Origin: Chitinophaga horti
GTDB taxonomy: Bacteria > Bacteroidota > Bacteroidia > Chitinophagales > Chitinophagaceae
Assembly: GCF_022867795.2 (NCBI RefSeq)
Contig: NZ_CP107006.1
Span: forward strand, 1,922,001 to 1,986,000
DNA: 64,000 nucleotides
Reading direction: 5' to 3'
How positions within the stretch are numbered: the first letter of the stretch is position 1; each line of letters begins with the position of its first letter. Of this stretch, positions 34,377-43,810 are shown in pieces. The notes beneath the pieces were generated by a model. It did no database searches. It saw only the letters and a program-made list of their open reading frames with translations, and had not been told where the DNA came from. The position numbers were made by a program, and so were the translations under genes.

Positions 34377-36146
34377 CTATTGCGGGTATTTAAAGTTCTG
34401 TGTAAACACATCGGAAGCATCCATCGCCGACTGCGGGATGGGGAACACCCTGCGGTATGGCTCTGATGGCGCTTTGCCGGCGCAACCAGCTTCGAACTTG
34501 CCGAAACGGATCATCTGTTTACGGCGATTCATTTCCCAATACATTTCATAGCCAATCTCGTTGTACAATACCTGCTCGGTAATGCTGGTCAACGCTACGC
34601 CCGGGGTGCTGCCGTAGTAAGCCTCGCGGGTCCTGGAGGTACGCAGCATGTTGATGTCATCCATCGCAGGGCCGGTGAGACCTTTACGGAAGTTGGCTTC
34701 TGCACGCATACAGTAGATGCCACCTAAACGATACAAGGGCACGTCTACGTTGCTGGAGCTGTTATCTCTCTCCGGGTCAAATTCCCATTTAAACACGCGC
34801 ACACCCCGGTTTACCTGTTGCTGGGTAAGGATGGCCTGTGTAGGGTTGTCGAAGTTCAGCTCAGGCGTAAAGTCCATGGCCTGTGCTGGTGTTTTCTCGC
34901 AGAACAGTTTAGATACTTTGATACGGCCGTCTGCTGTGCGCTCCAGGGTGCCGTTCGGTAACAGGATAGGGCCATATTGCTGGCCAACCTGTAAACCACG
35001 GTTAAAGTGGAACCAGGGCAGCTGCGCGCTGTTCGGAACAATGCTCGTAGCCGGCACGCTGATGTCGGTACCGTCGTTCTTGAACCAGGTAAGGTCAGCA
35101 TACTGGTACTTGCGGGAGAAACGCGGATCGTCGAAGTTGCCATTCCAGGTGTTGTAGAACTCAGGGGTAATGCAAGATGCATTGGTGCCCCTGTTGTTGG
35201 ACGAAGGCTTCTGGTTACGCTCCATCGACATATACGCAAAGTCGTTGTCGCTGCTGCGCAGGGTGTTGATAGATTGCTGTACGACAAAGATCAATTCCGG
35301 ACGGCCACCATTGTCGATATCGAAGTTGCGGAAGTAATTGCTTTCGAGTTTGAAACGGGCATCGTTGATCAGCAGGCTGGTGTAGTAGATCACTTTGTCC
35401 ATATCAGTGCCGTTGTTGTCTACCGCAGGTTCAGTGAATTTAAAGGTAGCTGCGTAACGGTCTTTCAGCACGGCACGGTTCAGGTACATGTCTGCCAGCA
35501 GGCCATACGCCGCCTGTTTGGTGAAACGGCCGTTGTGGGTGTTCTGCTCTTTCAGGTTAGCCAGATCGGGGATCAGGGCTTCCACTTCTTTGATCAGCTC
35601 ATCGATCGCTACGTCAGCCTTTCTTACCTGCACTGGAGGATTGATCTGCAGCGGGTCTACGTAAGGAGCCTGGCCGTAAAGGTCGAGTGTGTGATAAGTA
35701 TAAAGGGCCAGCATGCCTTTCGCTTCGGCCATGAACATTGCCTTGTTCGGGAAGTTGGACGCATTGTTGATCGCGGTGATGGCGGTCAGCGACTTGGTAA
35801 TACCTTTGTTCAGGTTGTTCCAGGTGTTGGTGAGTACAGAGTTGTCGGCACCCCAGGTAAACTCATGGATCGCACGCCAAACGCCACCGTCGCCCCAGTC
35901 GCTGCCACGTTGTGGCAGCAGGGCTTCGTCGGTAGAGTATTCCTGTAAGGCAAACACGTTACCATGGTCCACGAAGGTAGCATCGCCCATCTGGCCGTAG
36001 GCGGCAGACAATACGTTCTCCGGGTTAGAGTTGTTGGAACCCAGTACTTCGTCTATTACTTCTTCTTTCAGGTCGGTACATCCCGCCAGGCTGGCTGCGA
36101 GCAGGAGGCAGGTGAGTTTATTGATCGGTAAGAATTTCTTCATCAT
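34377..36146 (-). CDS. SusD/RagB family nutrient-binding lipoprotein
   Basis: The 589-residue product starts with a lipoprotein signal (lipobox LAGC), then ENVLSAAYGQMGDATFVDHG, a SusD TPR core (AMFMAEAKGMLALYTYHTLD, then LYGQAPYVDPLQINPPVQVR), TKQAAYGLLADMYLNRAVLK and a C-terminal EVLYNEIGYEMYWEMNRRKQ-like segment. It is the second gene of a two-gene unit after SusC with 5 bases between them. It forms the surface-exposed substrate-binding lid. Confidence 0.94.
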   Translation of the reverse strand: MMKKFLPINKLTCLLLAASLAGCTDLKEEVIDEVLGSNNSNPENVLSAAYGQMGDATFVDHGNVFALQEYSTDEALLPQRGSDWGDGGVWRAIHEFTWGADNSVLTNTWNNLNKGITKSLTAITAINNASNFPNKAMFMAEAKGMLALYTYHTLDLYGQAPYVDPLQINPPVQVRKADVAIDELIKEVEALIPDLANLKEQNTHNGRFTKQAAYGLLADMYLNRAVLKDRYAATFKFTEPAVDNNGTDMDKVIYYTSLLINDARFKLESNYFRNFDIDNGGRPELIFVVQQSINTLRSSDNDFAYMSMERNQKPSSNNRGTNASCITPEFYNTWNGNFDDPRFSRKYQYADLTWFKNDGTDISVPATSIVPNSAQLPWFHFNRGLQVGQQYGPILLPNGTLERTADGRIKVSKLFCEKTPAQAMDFTPELNFDNPTQAILTQQQVNRGVRVFKWEFDPERDNSSSNVDVPLYRLGGIYCMRAEANFRKGLTGPAMDDINMLRTSRTREAYYGSTPGVALTSITEQVLYNEIGYEMYWEMNRRKQMIRFGKFEAGCAGKAPSEPYRRVFPIPQSAMDASDVFTQNFKYPQ

Positions 36147-36151
36147 AAGTC

Positions 36152-39100
36152 TTAGAATTTAATGGTTGCGCCTAACTGGAATGTTTTTGCTGCAGGATAG
36201 GTAGCGTAATCGATACCCAGTGACTGGTTACCGTCTACGGTCTTAGTGGTGTTCACCATCGGATCATAACCGGAGTAGTCGGAGATGGTCACCAGGTTCT
36301 GTGCGGCTACATAAAGGTTGCAGGAGCGCAGCCAGGATACTTTCTCCAGTGGCAGGGTATAACCCAGGCGCAGGTTGTTCAGGCGTACCATGTCCGATTT
36401 CTCGAGGAACAGGGTAGACACTACTACCTGGTTACCCGACCATGCTTTGGCGTCGTAGTATTTCTTCAATACGTTACGGTCCGATTCAATGCCGTTTATG
36501 CTGAGGTCCAGCGCGGTGTTGTTAAACAGGTAACCGCCCATCTGGCCAATGATCGCGAAGGAGAAGTCGAAGTGTTTATAACGCATCTGGCTGTTCAACC
36601 CAAAATTGAAGTTCGGGATCGCACCTTCGAAGATCTGCCTGTCAGCCGTGTTGATCACGCCATCACCGGTTTTATCTTCAAAAATGTCTTTACCGTCTTT
36701 GTCATAACCCAGGTGCTTCAGCATAAAGAAGGAACCCGCTTCGTAACCGTTTTTGTAAATGTTGGCGTTCACACCGGAAAGGCCGGGGCCGGAAATGCTG
36801 CCGGAATACAGTTCAGATACTGGCAGGTCTTTGATCACGTTCGACAGGGTGGCGCCGTTTACGTCCATGGTCCAGGAGAAGTCTTTGGTACGTACCAGGT
36901 TAGAACCAAGCATGAATTCAAAACCTTTGTTCACCAGCGTTGCATCTACGTTCTTCCAGATGGTAGTGGTAGGGCTCAGCGGACCGGAAGGAATGTTCAG
37001 GATCGGGTCTTTCGTCGTCTTGTTGAAGTACTCCAATGAACCGTATAATTTGCCTTTGAACAGGTCGAAGTCGGCGCCGATATTAAACTGTTCTACCAGT
37101 TCCCACTTCAGGTTGGGGTTAGCAGTACGGTTTACCAGTACGCCATTGATAAGCGTGCCGTTGTCGTACAGGTAGTAACCGGCAGAAGAAGCGAGGGAAT
37201 AACTAGGCTGCGTGATCTTGTTCGGTACTTCCTGGTTACCGGTCTGACCCCAGCTGGCGCGCAGTTTCAGGTCGGAGATCTCAGTCACGTCTTTCAGGAA
37301 ATTCTCACGGGAGAGCGTCCAGCCGATTGCAGCTGATGGGAAGTAACCGTATTTATTGTTTTCGCCGAAACGGGTAGATCCGTCTGCACGTAAAGAGGCG
37401 GTTACCATGTAGCGGTCGTCGTAGTTGTAGTTTACGCGGCCAAAGAATGATTGCAGCTCATTTTCCTGCGCAAAGCCCTGTGGTGCGACAGGCGTGCCGG
37501 AGTAGCCGGGATTGTACTCCGGCGCTACGCCCTGGCCTTGTTTGGTAATGCCTTGCAGACCGTAAGTGGTGCCGGAATATTTAAATTGTTGGTAAGAGAA
37601 ACCTGCCAGTGCTTCCACACGGTGCTTCTGCACGGTGAGGTTGTAGGTGAGGTAGTGTTCCAGCAAAGTGGTGAGGGAAGACAAGTTATTCTGTGAGTAA
37701 GCGCCCAGCGGTGTACGATCCGTTACATTCGGGTACATGGTGGTGTTACGCTCGGAGTTGGATTTGTCGATACCGAAGTTCACGCGGTAGTTCAAACCGT
37801 TCACGATGCGCAGGGCGGCTTCTACGTTACCCAATGCGCGGAAGGTATTGGTTTTATCGTCGTAGATGCTCAGCAGGTAAGCAGGGTTGTACAGCTGGTT
37901 CTTATTGAAGTTAGTGAAGCTGCTGTCTGCGGCGCGAACATTCCACGTCGGGTTCGACATCAGCGCGTGAATGAGTACCTGTCCGTCGGAACCGGCAGTG
38001 TTACCGTTCGGGATGCCGGTTTCGTTGATGTCGCTCGCGGTCAGGTTCATCTTCACCACGAGGCGTTTGTTATCGAAGAAAGACTCCTCTGCATTCAACC
38101 TGGCAGTCGTCCTTTTAAAGCTGCTGTTCAGCACAATACCTTCCTGGTCCATGTGGGAGAGGGAGGCTATGTAGCTGCCGGAAGGGGTGTTTTTAGCAAA
38201 TGAAACGTTGTGGTTCTGCACGAACGCATTGCGGAAAATCACATCCTGCCAGTCGGTGTTGCCACCATGATCGAAAGCCGGGTTGGCCACCGCTTTACGG
38301 TATTCGTCGGCATTCATCACGTCCAGCTTTTTAATCACTTTAGACGTACCTACATAGGTGTCGTATGTAAGCGTGGCAGCACCTTTGCTACCGCGTTTGG
38401 TGGTGATGAGCACCACACCGTTGGAGCCTCTTGCGCCGTAAATAGCAGCGGCAGAAGCGTCTTTCAGGATGGTGATGGTTTCAATATCGCTGGTGTTCAG
38501 AAAGTTCAACGGGTTTTTAGGCTCGGAAGTACCCAAACCTACGTTCGGGCTGCCTGCGCTTACGTTATCGTTGCTCAGCGGAACACCGTCTACCACGAAC
38601 AAAGGCGTGCTACCGCTACGGATAGAGCCTACGCCGCGGATAAATACGTCTACACCTGCTCCAGGCTCGCCGCTCGATTGTGCAATACGTACGCCGGATA
38701 CTTTACCCTGCAGCATATTGTCTACGGAGATGTTTACGCCCTGTTTTATGTTATCTGCTTTCAGTTGTGTTAAAGCGCCCGTTACGTCGGCTTTGGTCTG
38801 GTTACCATAACCTACTACCACGATCTCACCCAGCTGGCTGCTGCTTTCGGTGAGCGTTAAACGCATGGGCGTGGTGGTGGCGGCTACTTCGAGCTGCGTA
38901 TATCCCATGAATGTGATCACGAGTTTTTCACCTGCGGCCGCGTCGATGGTGAATTCGCCACGTTCGTTGGTGGTGGCGCCTTTTTTCGTGGAAAGGGATT
39001 TAACCGTTGCCCCGGGAATTGGTGTACCGTCGGCGGCTACCACGACGCCTTTTACAGGCACCTGTTGGGCGGCCTGTGCGTACATTCGGGAAACTGGCGC

Positions 39101-39166
39101 ATTGGCCATCGCTGGTCCGGTGGCAGAAAGCCACGCTGCTACCATTACGAGAAACTGTCTGTTCAT
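36152..39166 (-). CDS. SusC/RagA family TonB-dependent outer-membrane transporter
   Basis: The ATG at 39166 was chosen over a TTG two codons upstream. The 1004-residue product has a signal peptide, a carboxypeptidase-D-like domain (VPVKGVVVAADGTPIPGATV), the SusC box and plug (LGEIVVVGYGNQTKADVTGA, then ILKDASAAAIYGARGSNGVV) and a long beta-barrel ending in FQLGATIKF. No STN domain and no sigma/anti-sigma pair is adjacent, so control differs from the first SusC locus. The substrate is unknown. Confidence 0.95.
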   Translation of the reverse strand: MNRQFLVMVAAWLSATGPAMANAPVSRMYAQAAQQVPVKGVVVAADGTPIPGATVKSLSTKKGATTNERGEFTIDAAAGEKLVITFMGYTQLEVAATTTPMRLTLTESSSQLGEIVVVGYGNQTKADVTGALTQLKADNIKQGVNISVDNMLQGKVSGVRIAQSSGEPGAGVDVFIRGVGSIRSGSTPLFVVDGVPLSNDNVSAGSPNVGLGTSEPKNPLNFLNTSDIETITILKDASAAAIYGARGSNGVVLITTKRGSKGAATLTYDTYVGTSKVIKKLDVMNADEYRKAVANPAFDHGGNTDWQDVIFRNAFVQNHNVSFAKNTPSGSYIASLSHMDQEGIVLNSSFKRTTARLNAEESFFDNKRLVVKMNLTASDINETGIPNGNTAGSDGQVLIHALMSNPTWNVRAADSSFTNFNKNQLYNPAYLLSIYDDKTNTFRALGNVEAALRIVNGLNYRVNFGIDKSNSERNTTMYPNVTDRTPLGAYSQNNLSSLTTLLEHYLTYNLTVQKHRVEALAGFSYQQFKYSGTTYGLQGITKQGQGVAPEYNPGYSGTPVAPQGFAQENELQSFFGRVNYNYDDRYMVTASLRADGSTRFGENNKYGYFPSAAIGWTLSRENFLKDVTEISDLKLRASWGQTGNQEVPNKITQPSYSLASSAGYYLYDNGTLINGVLVNRTANPNLKWELVEQFNIGADFDLFKGKLYGSLEYFNKTTKDPILNIPSGPLSPTTTIWKNVDATLVNKGFEFMLGSNLVRTKDFSWTMDVNGATLSNVIKDLPVSELYSGSISGPGLSGVNANIYKNGYEAGSFFMLKHLGYDKDGKDIFEDKTGDGVINTADRQIFEGAIPNFNFGLNSQMRYKHFDFSFAIIGQMGGYLFNNTALDLSINGIESDRNVLKKYYDAKAWSGNQVVVSTLFLEKSDMVRLNNLRLGYTLPLEKVSWLRSCNLYVAAQNLVTISDYSGYDPMVNTTKTVDGNQSLGIDYATYPAAKTFQLGATIKF

Positions 39167-39499
39167 TGGCAAGCTACTATTGTTAAGAAAAGAATGATAA
39201 TTCGTGGCCCTAAAAGGACTTTACGAAATGGTTGAGCAGTGTTGATTCGATGTCAGGTTCTTCTGCGATACTTACAGTACTGTTCCGGAAAGGCACGGGC
39301 AGAAGATGGCAGTGATTTGTTGCGTAATTACATTTGATTGTTGCTGAATAGCTAATTCGGATGCAATGATAGAACGCTTTCGGAAATCCCCTGTTAAGCC
39401 AAGGTTACGTTTATCTTACTAAAATGTTTCCTGCTGTTGGATGATGGCTGCGCGATAGTGGTGATGCCTGACTTGGATGGGCTTTTCAGGGATATTTAA
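39167..39499 (-). other. Upstream region of the second SusC gene
   Basis: No gene is visible in this stretch. It should hold the promoter and a long leader for the minus-strand SusC gene. One -7-like box, TATCATTG, occurs on the minus strand at 39364-39371 with one mismatch to consensus; no matching -33 box is clear. Confidence 0.4.
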
Positions 39500-39521
39500 G
39501 GGAGGCCCGTGAAGGCCTCCC
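39500..39521 (-). terminator. Hairpin terminator after the YD-like lipoprotein gene
   Basis: GGGAGGCC (39500-39507) and GGCCTCCC (39514-39521) form a perfect 8-bp stem 7 bases after the end of the minus-strand gene, followed on that strand by TTAAATAT. Confidence 0.6.
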
Positions 39522-39527
39522 GGATGT

Positions 39528-40328
39528 TTAGTGCACTTTTTTATAAGTAATATTCATCTCGCCACTGTAATCATTGAAGTCGAAGAAGAGTCCAAACGTA
39601 TAAGGATCGTTCGCCTTGGTAAATTTCGTCGGGTAGCCTGCCTGGTTTACGGTCACTACCGGCTGCCTGCTGTTCACACTGAAGTCCATGGATAACAGCT
39701 GCCATACAGGATGGGTGCTGAACAGGCTTTTGGCGGAGCCGTAGGTGTAGTTGTACTCCACCGGACCGTGAGGCCTGTCTGTATGGATCAACTTGTACAG
39801 GTTGCCCGCCTGGTTGTACTTGAATTCGTACAGGCGGCTGTCGTGGTACACTTCCTCCAGGCGCGTAATACGGCCTTTAAAGTCATACTGCATGTTCCAT
39901 ACAATGTTGAGGAACAACGAGTCCTGGCCCTCTGGTACCTGTGGCGTCCAGTCGGGGCCAATGAAACCGAGACTGTACACGGTGTCGGTACTCGGTAGTT
40001 GCTGGAAGCCTTTGTAACTGTAACGGTGCCAGGTGTTGAACCAGTTTTCGCCTTTCCAGTAATACACGGCATCGGTAAGGCGGCCAAAGTGGTCGTACTT
40101 GAGGTGTACCTGGGTTTGTTCGTAATAATTGAGGTTACGGGTTACATCTACCGGCAGACCGCGATGGTCATAATGGTACACAAGGGTGTCATACCCTACA
40201 CCCGTAAAATTGCCCCAGATCTTGTCGATCTGTTTGCTTTTGTGGAAGGGGTTCGGCTCTTTGCCGCAGGAACTGATGGCTGCCAAACATACGGCAGCAG
40301 CGAACATCCTGAGAAATGTTTGTTTCAT
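39528..40328 (-). CDS. Lipoprotein with YD-like beta repeats, unknown function
   Basis: The ATG at 40328 starts a lipoprotein signal with lipobox near ISSC. The 266-residue product contains short aromatic repeats (LVYHYDHRGLPVDVTRN, HLKYDHFGRLTDAVYYW, YDFKGRITRLEEVYHDSRLY, YEFKYNQAGNLYKLIHTD) resembling YD/RHS-type strands. Such repeats form beta-strand spirals at the cell surface. No toxin or peptidase domain is attached and the gene stands alone, so it is not an Rhs toxin. Function is unknown. Confidence 0.7.
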   Translation of the reverse strand: MKQTFLRMFAAAVCLAAISSCGKEPNPFHKSKQIDKIWGNFTGVGYDTLVYHYDHRGLPVDVTRNLNYYEQTQVHLKYDHFGRLTDAVYYWKGENWFNTWHRYSYKGFQQLPSTDTVYSLGFIGPDWTPQVPEGQDSLFLNIVWNMQYDFKGRITRLEEVYHDSRLYEFKYNQAGNLYKLIHTDRPHGPVEYNYTYGSAKSLFSTHPVWQLLSMDFSVNSRQPVVTVNQAGYPTKFTKANDPYTFGLFFDFNDYSGEMNITYKKVH

Positions 40329-40630
40329 TTGCAATTTGGGTTTAAATGGTAAAGCATGGATTGATGAATTATATAGCTGTCGCGGGCGTTAGCTTTGGGG
40401 TAACGGGCACAACAGGGAACAATGACGACAAATACGATGATGCGCTTACTCAGGGTCCTATCAATAAATTTCAGGCAAAATTTGGAGGCAGATGTATCGG
40501 GTGTTAACGCAAATAAAGATAGAGAAAGAAATAACAAATGCAAATAATATTTGGCCGAAATGCCAGTTTTTGAGGGGAAATAGGGCTTTACAGGATTAAG
40601 CGTTAATTTTGCAGATAAACCTGAACGATT
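40329..40630. other. Gene-free stretch between divergent genes
   Basis: No coding frame of note is seen in these 302 bases. AT-rich sequence at 40520-40560 may hold the promoter of the minus-strand lipoprotein. A -7-like box lies near the right end and is listed separately. Confidence 0.4.
40604..40611 (+). promoter_or_regulatory. Possible -7 element before the radical SAM gene
   Basis: TAATTTTG fits TAnnTTTG and lies 19 bases before the TTG start at 40631. No -33 box is seen at the usual distance. Confidence 0.3.
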
Positions 40631-42826
40631 TTGAGTGCGTCCGTTTTCCTGATCACACCGCCTTTTACGCAGCTGAATACGCCTTACCCGGCAACAGCTT
40701 ACCTGAAAGGCTTCCTGAATACTAAAAATGTTTCCTCCTTTCAGGCGGACCTCGGTATAGAGGTAACGCTTGCGCTTTTTTCCCGCAAGGGACTGGAGGC
40801 GCTGTTCGCACGCATTCAACCACGCGAAGGTATCACTGATAATGCCGCCCGCATCCTGGCCTTGCAGGATGATTATATTCATACGATCGACGATGTGATC
40901 CTGTTCCTGCAGGGTAAAAATCCCACGCTGGCACACCGCATCTGTAAACGTGACTTCCTCCCGGAAGCGTCCCGCTTTGCGCAGTTAGAAGATCTTGACT
41001 GGGCTTTCGGCTCGATGGGCACGCAGGATAAGGGTAAACACCTGGCTACGATGTACCTCGAGGATTTGTCCGACCTGATCATGGAATGTGTGGACGAGCA
41101 TTTTGGTTTCAGCCGCTATGCCGAACGTCTCGCGCGTTCTGCCAATAGTTTCGATGAATTGTACGCAGCGCTGCAAAAGGAATACACGTTTGTAGACGAG
41201 CTGATGATGCAATTGCTGGAAGAAAAGATGCAACGGGTGCAGCCGCAACTGGTGGCTATTTCCGTTCCGTTCCCGGGTAATTTATATGCCTCGCTGCGTT
41301 GCGGACAATGGATCAAACGTCACTTCCCGCAAACCAGGGTAGTGATGGGCGGCGGTTTCGCGAACACGGAACTGCGTTCGCTTTCCGACGCCCGTGTGTT
41401 CGAGTTTTATGATTTCATCACGCTCGACGATGGCGAAGCGCCGATCGAAAACCTGTTGAAACACGTACAGGGCGGAGCAGGGCAGGAGTTGCTGAAACGC
41501 ACGTTCGCGCTGGTCAATGGCGAAGTCACGTACTTCAACAATGCTTCCTGCGCCGATTACAAACAAGGCCAGGTCGGTACGCCCGATTACCGCGACTTGT
41601 TACTGGATCAATACATATCTGCGATAGAAGTCGTAAACCCCATGCACCGCATGTGGAGTGATGGCCGCTGGAACAAGCTGACCATGGCGCACGGCTGCTA
41701 TTGGGGCAAATGTACTTTCTGCGATATCTCTCTCGATTACATCCGCGTATATGAACCCATTGCGGCTTCGTTGTTATGCGACCGCATGGAGGAAATTATC
41801 GCCCAAACCGGGCAAAATGGTTTTCACTTCGTGGATGAAGCCGCCCCGCCTGCACTGATGCGCGCCCTGGCATTGGAAATCATCCGCAGGAAACTAAATG
41901 TCAGCTGGTGGACGAACGTGCGCTTTGAAAAAAGCTTTACCCGCGACCTTTGCCTGTTGCTGAAAAAATCGGGCTGCATCGCCGTTTCCGGTGGACTCGA
42001 AGTAGCCTCCGACCGCCTGCTGGAACTGATCCAGAAAGGGATCACTGTTGCGCAGGTCGCGCAGGTGAACCGTAACTTTACTGAGGCTGGCATTATGGTG
42101 CACGCCTACCTGATGTACGGCTTTCCGACGCAAACCGAGCAGGAAACGATCGACTCGATGGAGATGGTGAGGCAGATGTTCAAAACGGGCATCCTGCAAT
42201 CTGCCTTCTGGCATTTGTTTACGATGACGGCACACAGCCCGGTGGGCATGGATCCAGCCAGGTATAAGGTGAAAAAGGAAACGGAACTGATAGGCGCTTT
42301 CGCTAACAACGATATCGTACACGTCGATGAAACCGGCGCAGATCATGAAGCATTTGGTTTCGGTTTGAAGAAGTCGCTGTTCAACTACATGCACGGCCTC
42401 TGCCTCGACGATCCCTTGCAGAAGTGGTTTGAGTTTAAAGTACCCAAAACCAAAGTAGCAACGGACTACATCGAAAAGAGCCTGGTAGAGGACATTTACG
42501 TAGCTCCGAAACCTACTACCAAAGTGGTTTGGCTGGGCAAGAAGCCGGGCGTAGAACACTTTACGAAATCAAAGAAGGGCCAGAGCTGGGAAATGACCTC
42601 ACTCACCTTCCAGGACCGTAAAGAGAAAGCCAACATCAGCGTGAGCCAGCCGCAGGGCATATGGCTGGCGGAAATGCTGGAGAAGTTATCTGTCAATAAC
42701 CCCAAAACCTACACCCTGCAGGAAGTAAAAGACAGTTACGCCGCCGCCGGTTTCGACGACTTTGAATTGTTTTGGGACAATAAGCCGGTGAGCACGTTGT
42801 ATAAATTTGGTTTGTTAAAATTATGA
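40631..42826 (+). CDS. B12-binding-type radical SAM protein
   Basis: Translation probably starts at TTG 40631, because the typical N-terminus VFLITPPFTQLNTPYPATAY follows at once and no ATG is near. The 731-residue product has an N-terminal cobalamin-binding-like domain (LVAISVPFPGNLYASLRCGQ, then TRVVMGGGFANTEL). The radical SAM core has the iron-sulfur cysteines in GCYWGKCTFCD, with CX4CX2C spacing as read, then FVDEAAPPALMRALALEIIR and VSGGLEVASDRLLELIQKGI. It is cytoplasmic and oxygen-sensitive; the substrate is unknown. It overlaps the next gene by 4 bases. Confidence 0.88.
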   Translation: MSASVFLITPPFTQLNTPYPATAYLKGFLNTKNVSSFQADLGIEVTLALFSRKGLEALFARIQPREGITDNAARILALQDDYIHTIDDVILFLQGKNPTLAHRICKRDFLPEASRFAQLEDLDWAFGSMGTQDKGKHLATMYLEDLSDLIMECVDEHFGFSRYAERLARSANSFDELYAALQKEYTFVDELMMQLLEEKMQRVQPQLVAISVPFPGNLYASLRCGQWIKRHFPQTRVVMGGGFANTELRSLSDARVFEFYDFITLDDGEAPIENLLKHVQGGAGQELLKRTFALVNGEVTYFNNASCADYKQGQVGTPDYRDLLLDQYISAIEVVNPMHRMWSDGRWNKLTMAHGCYWGKCTFCDISLDYIRVYEPIAASLLCDRMEEIIAQTGQNGFHFVDEAAPPALMRALALEIIRRKLNVSWWTNVRFEKSFTRDLCLLLKKSGCIAVSGGLEVASDRLLELIQKGITVAQVAQVNRNFTEAGIMVHAYLMYGFPTQTEQETIDSMEMVRQMFKTGILQSAFWHLFTMTAHSPVGMDPARYKVKKETELIGAFANNDIVHVDETGADHEAFGFGLKKSLFNYMHGLCLDDPLQKWFEFKVPKTKVATDYIEKSLVEDIYVAPKPTTKVVWLGKKPGVEHFTKSKKGQSWEMTSLTFQDRKEKANISVSQPQGIWLAEMLEKLSVNNPKTYTLQEVKDSYAAAGFDDFELFWDNKPVSTLYKFGLLKL

Positions 42827-43329
42827 GGATCAATAGGTACGCGCAGGAAGGTAAATCCGACAACTACCAGCATGCAGAAGCCCGCGGCCTCCTGAAGGCC
42901 GGAGAAGCCGCCGCGTTGCTGACAAAACGTTTCGGTACAAAGATCGCCGCCGCCGAGCTGACCGTCTTTTCCAAAGAATGGCACCACGCCGGTGTATTCA
43001 GCGGAAAGGGTGGGAGCGTGAAAGGTCGCCGCGTGTACTTCTTTTCCCCGGAACAGCTGGAACAGATCTCCCTGAACGCTATTCTCGCTAACCGCCTGAA
43101 AACGAAGCCCGAGCCCGACAACGAGATCGTGCAGGGATGGTACATCCAGTTCTTCAAAATGACGGATCCTGCTACGTATAAGCGGTATTCCAAACCGTTC
43201 GTCGGCATCTACAAAGGCCCGGCCAGTAAGAAGCCGAAAGGATTCAGACCCCTGTCGGACGAAGCGTTCGAAATTGCGTTGAAGCAGCGGGGCAAGGCGT
43301 TGTTGCCGGGTGAAGTGCCGAAGTTTTAG
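42823..43329 (+). CDS. Protein of unknown function coupled to the radical SAM gene
   Basis: The start ATGA at 42823 overlaps the stop of the radical SAM gene. The 168-residue product is basic, with HAEARGLLKAGEAAALLTKR, FSKEWHHAGVFSGKGGSVKG, VYFFSPEQLEQISLNAILAN and a proline/lysine-rich end (KGPASKKPKGFRPLSDEAFE). There is no signal peptide and no known motif. Coupling suggests it is a partner or substrate of the radical SAM enzyme. No family is recognised. Confidence 0.65.
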   Translation: MRINRYAQEGKSDNYQHAEARGLLKAGEAAALLTKRFGTKIAAAELTVFSKEWHHAGVFSGKGGSVKGRRVYFFSPEQLEQISLNAILANRLKTKPEPDNEIVQGWYIQFFKMTDPATYKRYSKPFVGIYKGPASKKPKGFRPLSDEAFEIALKQRGKALLPGEVPKF

Positions 43330-43776
43330 GTGGTTTCGCGAAGGCAGCGCACGAGGTTTGAAGACATTCGCTCGTCGTCATTATAACCGCAGGGAAGCAA
43401 ATATCCGCTTCAGTCTTCGCGTTTCGAACAAGGGGTGACGACTCGCGGCTCGATCGTCCTAATCGTCGTTACCGCTCCGGTCTCCACGAATGCCTACCGT
43501 AGATCTAACACACGAGGGTGGCTTCACTGCGTTCGCCATGACGAATGATGGCGAGAGCGTGATTTAGTCCCCCCATAAGCCACTCCATCCAGCCGCTCGT
43601 CAAATAATCCTATTTTCTGAGCAAAATTTGTAACAGACACTTGCTAAAGTGTCGCATACCGTTTAGCCCCACGCCACCACTATATTTTCCGGGATCACCA
43701 GTAGAAAATCGGTTTAGCAGCGGATTAAGTGTTTAGTTGCCGATATAAAAATACGACCACTCATCAGGATTAATTC
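43330..43776. other. Gene-free stretch with a REP-like hairpin
   Basis: No reading frame of note is visible in these 447 bases. The left part is rich in TCGT/CGTC runs; a REP-like hairpin lies at 43516-43560. The right end carries the likely promoter of the DUF1080 gene. Confidence 0.4.
43516..43560. repeat. REP-like palindromic element
   Basis: GGGTGGCTTCACTGCGTTCG leads into TCGCCAT (43533-43539), paired with ATGGCGA (43548-43554). The form, a GC-rich palindrome after a CTTC...GCGTTCG stretch in intergenic DNA, recalls dispersed bacterial intergenic repeats. No second copy was seen in this window. Confidence 0.3.
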
Positions 43777-43804
43777 TTGTTACAGGAAGAGTATATTTAT
43801 TTTG
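43777..43804 (+). promoter_or_regulatory. Possible Bacteroidota promoter before the DUF1080 gene
   Basis: TTG (43777-43779), an 18-base spacer and TATTTTG (43798-43804) resemble the TTTG/TAnnTTTG pair. The ATG follows 6 bases later, leaving a very short leader. Confidence 0.4.
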
Positions 43805-43810
43805 CCGTCT

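Noticed and set aside
35007..35948. 313-residue plus-strand frame inside SusD
   Set aside because: Antisense to a well-supported SusD gene; long only because of codon bias on the coding strand.
39528..40328. Possible Rhs/YD-repeat toxin
   Set aside because: The YD-like repeats are few, the protein is a 266-residue lipoprotein, and there is no toxin tip or immunity gene.
41894..42559. 221-residue minus-strand frame inside the radical SAM gene
   Set aside because: Antisense shadow with no start context or domain.
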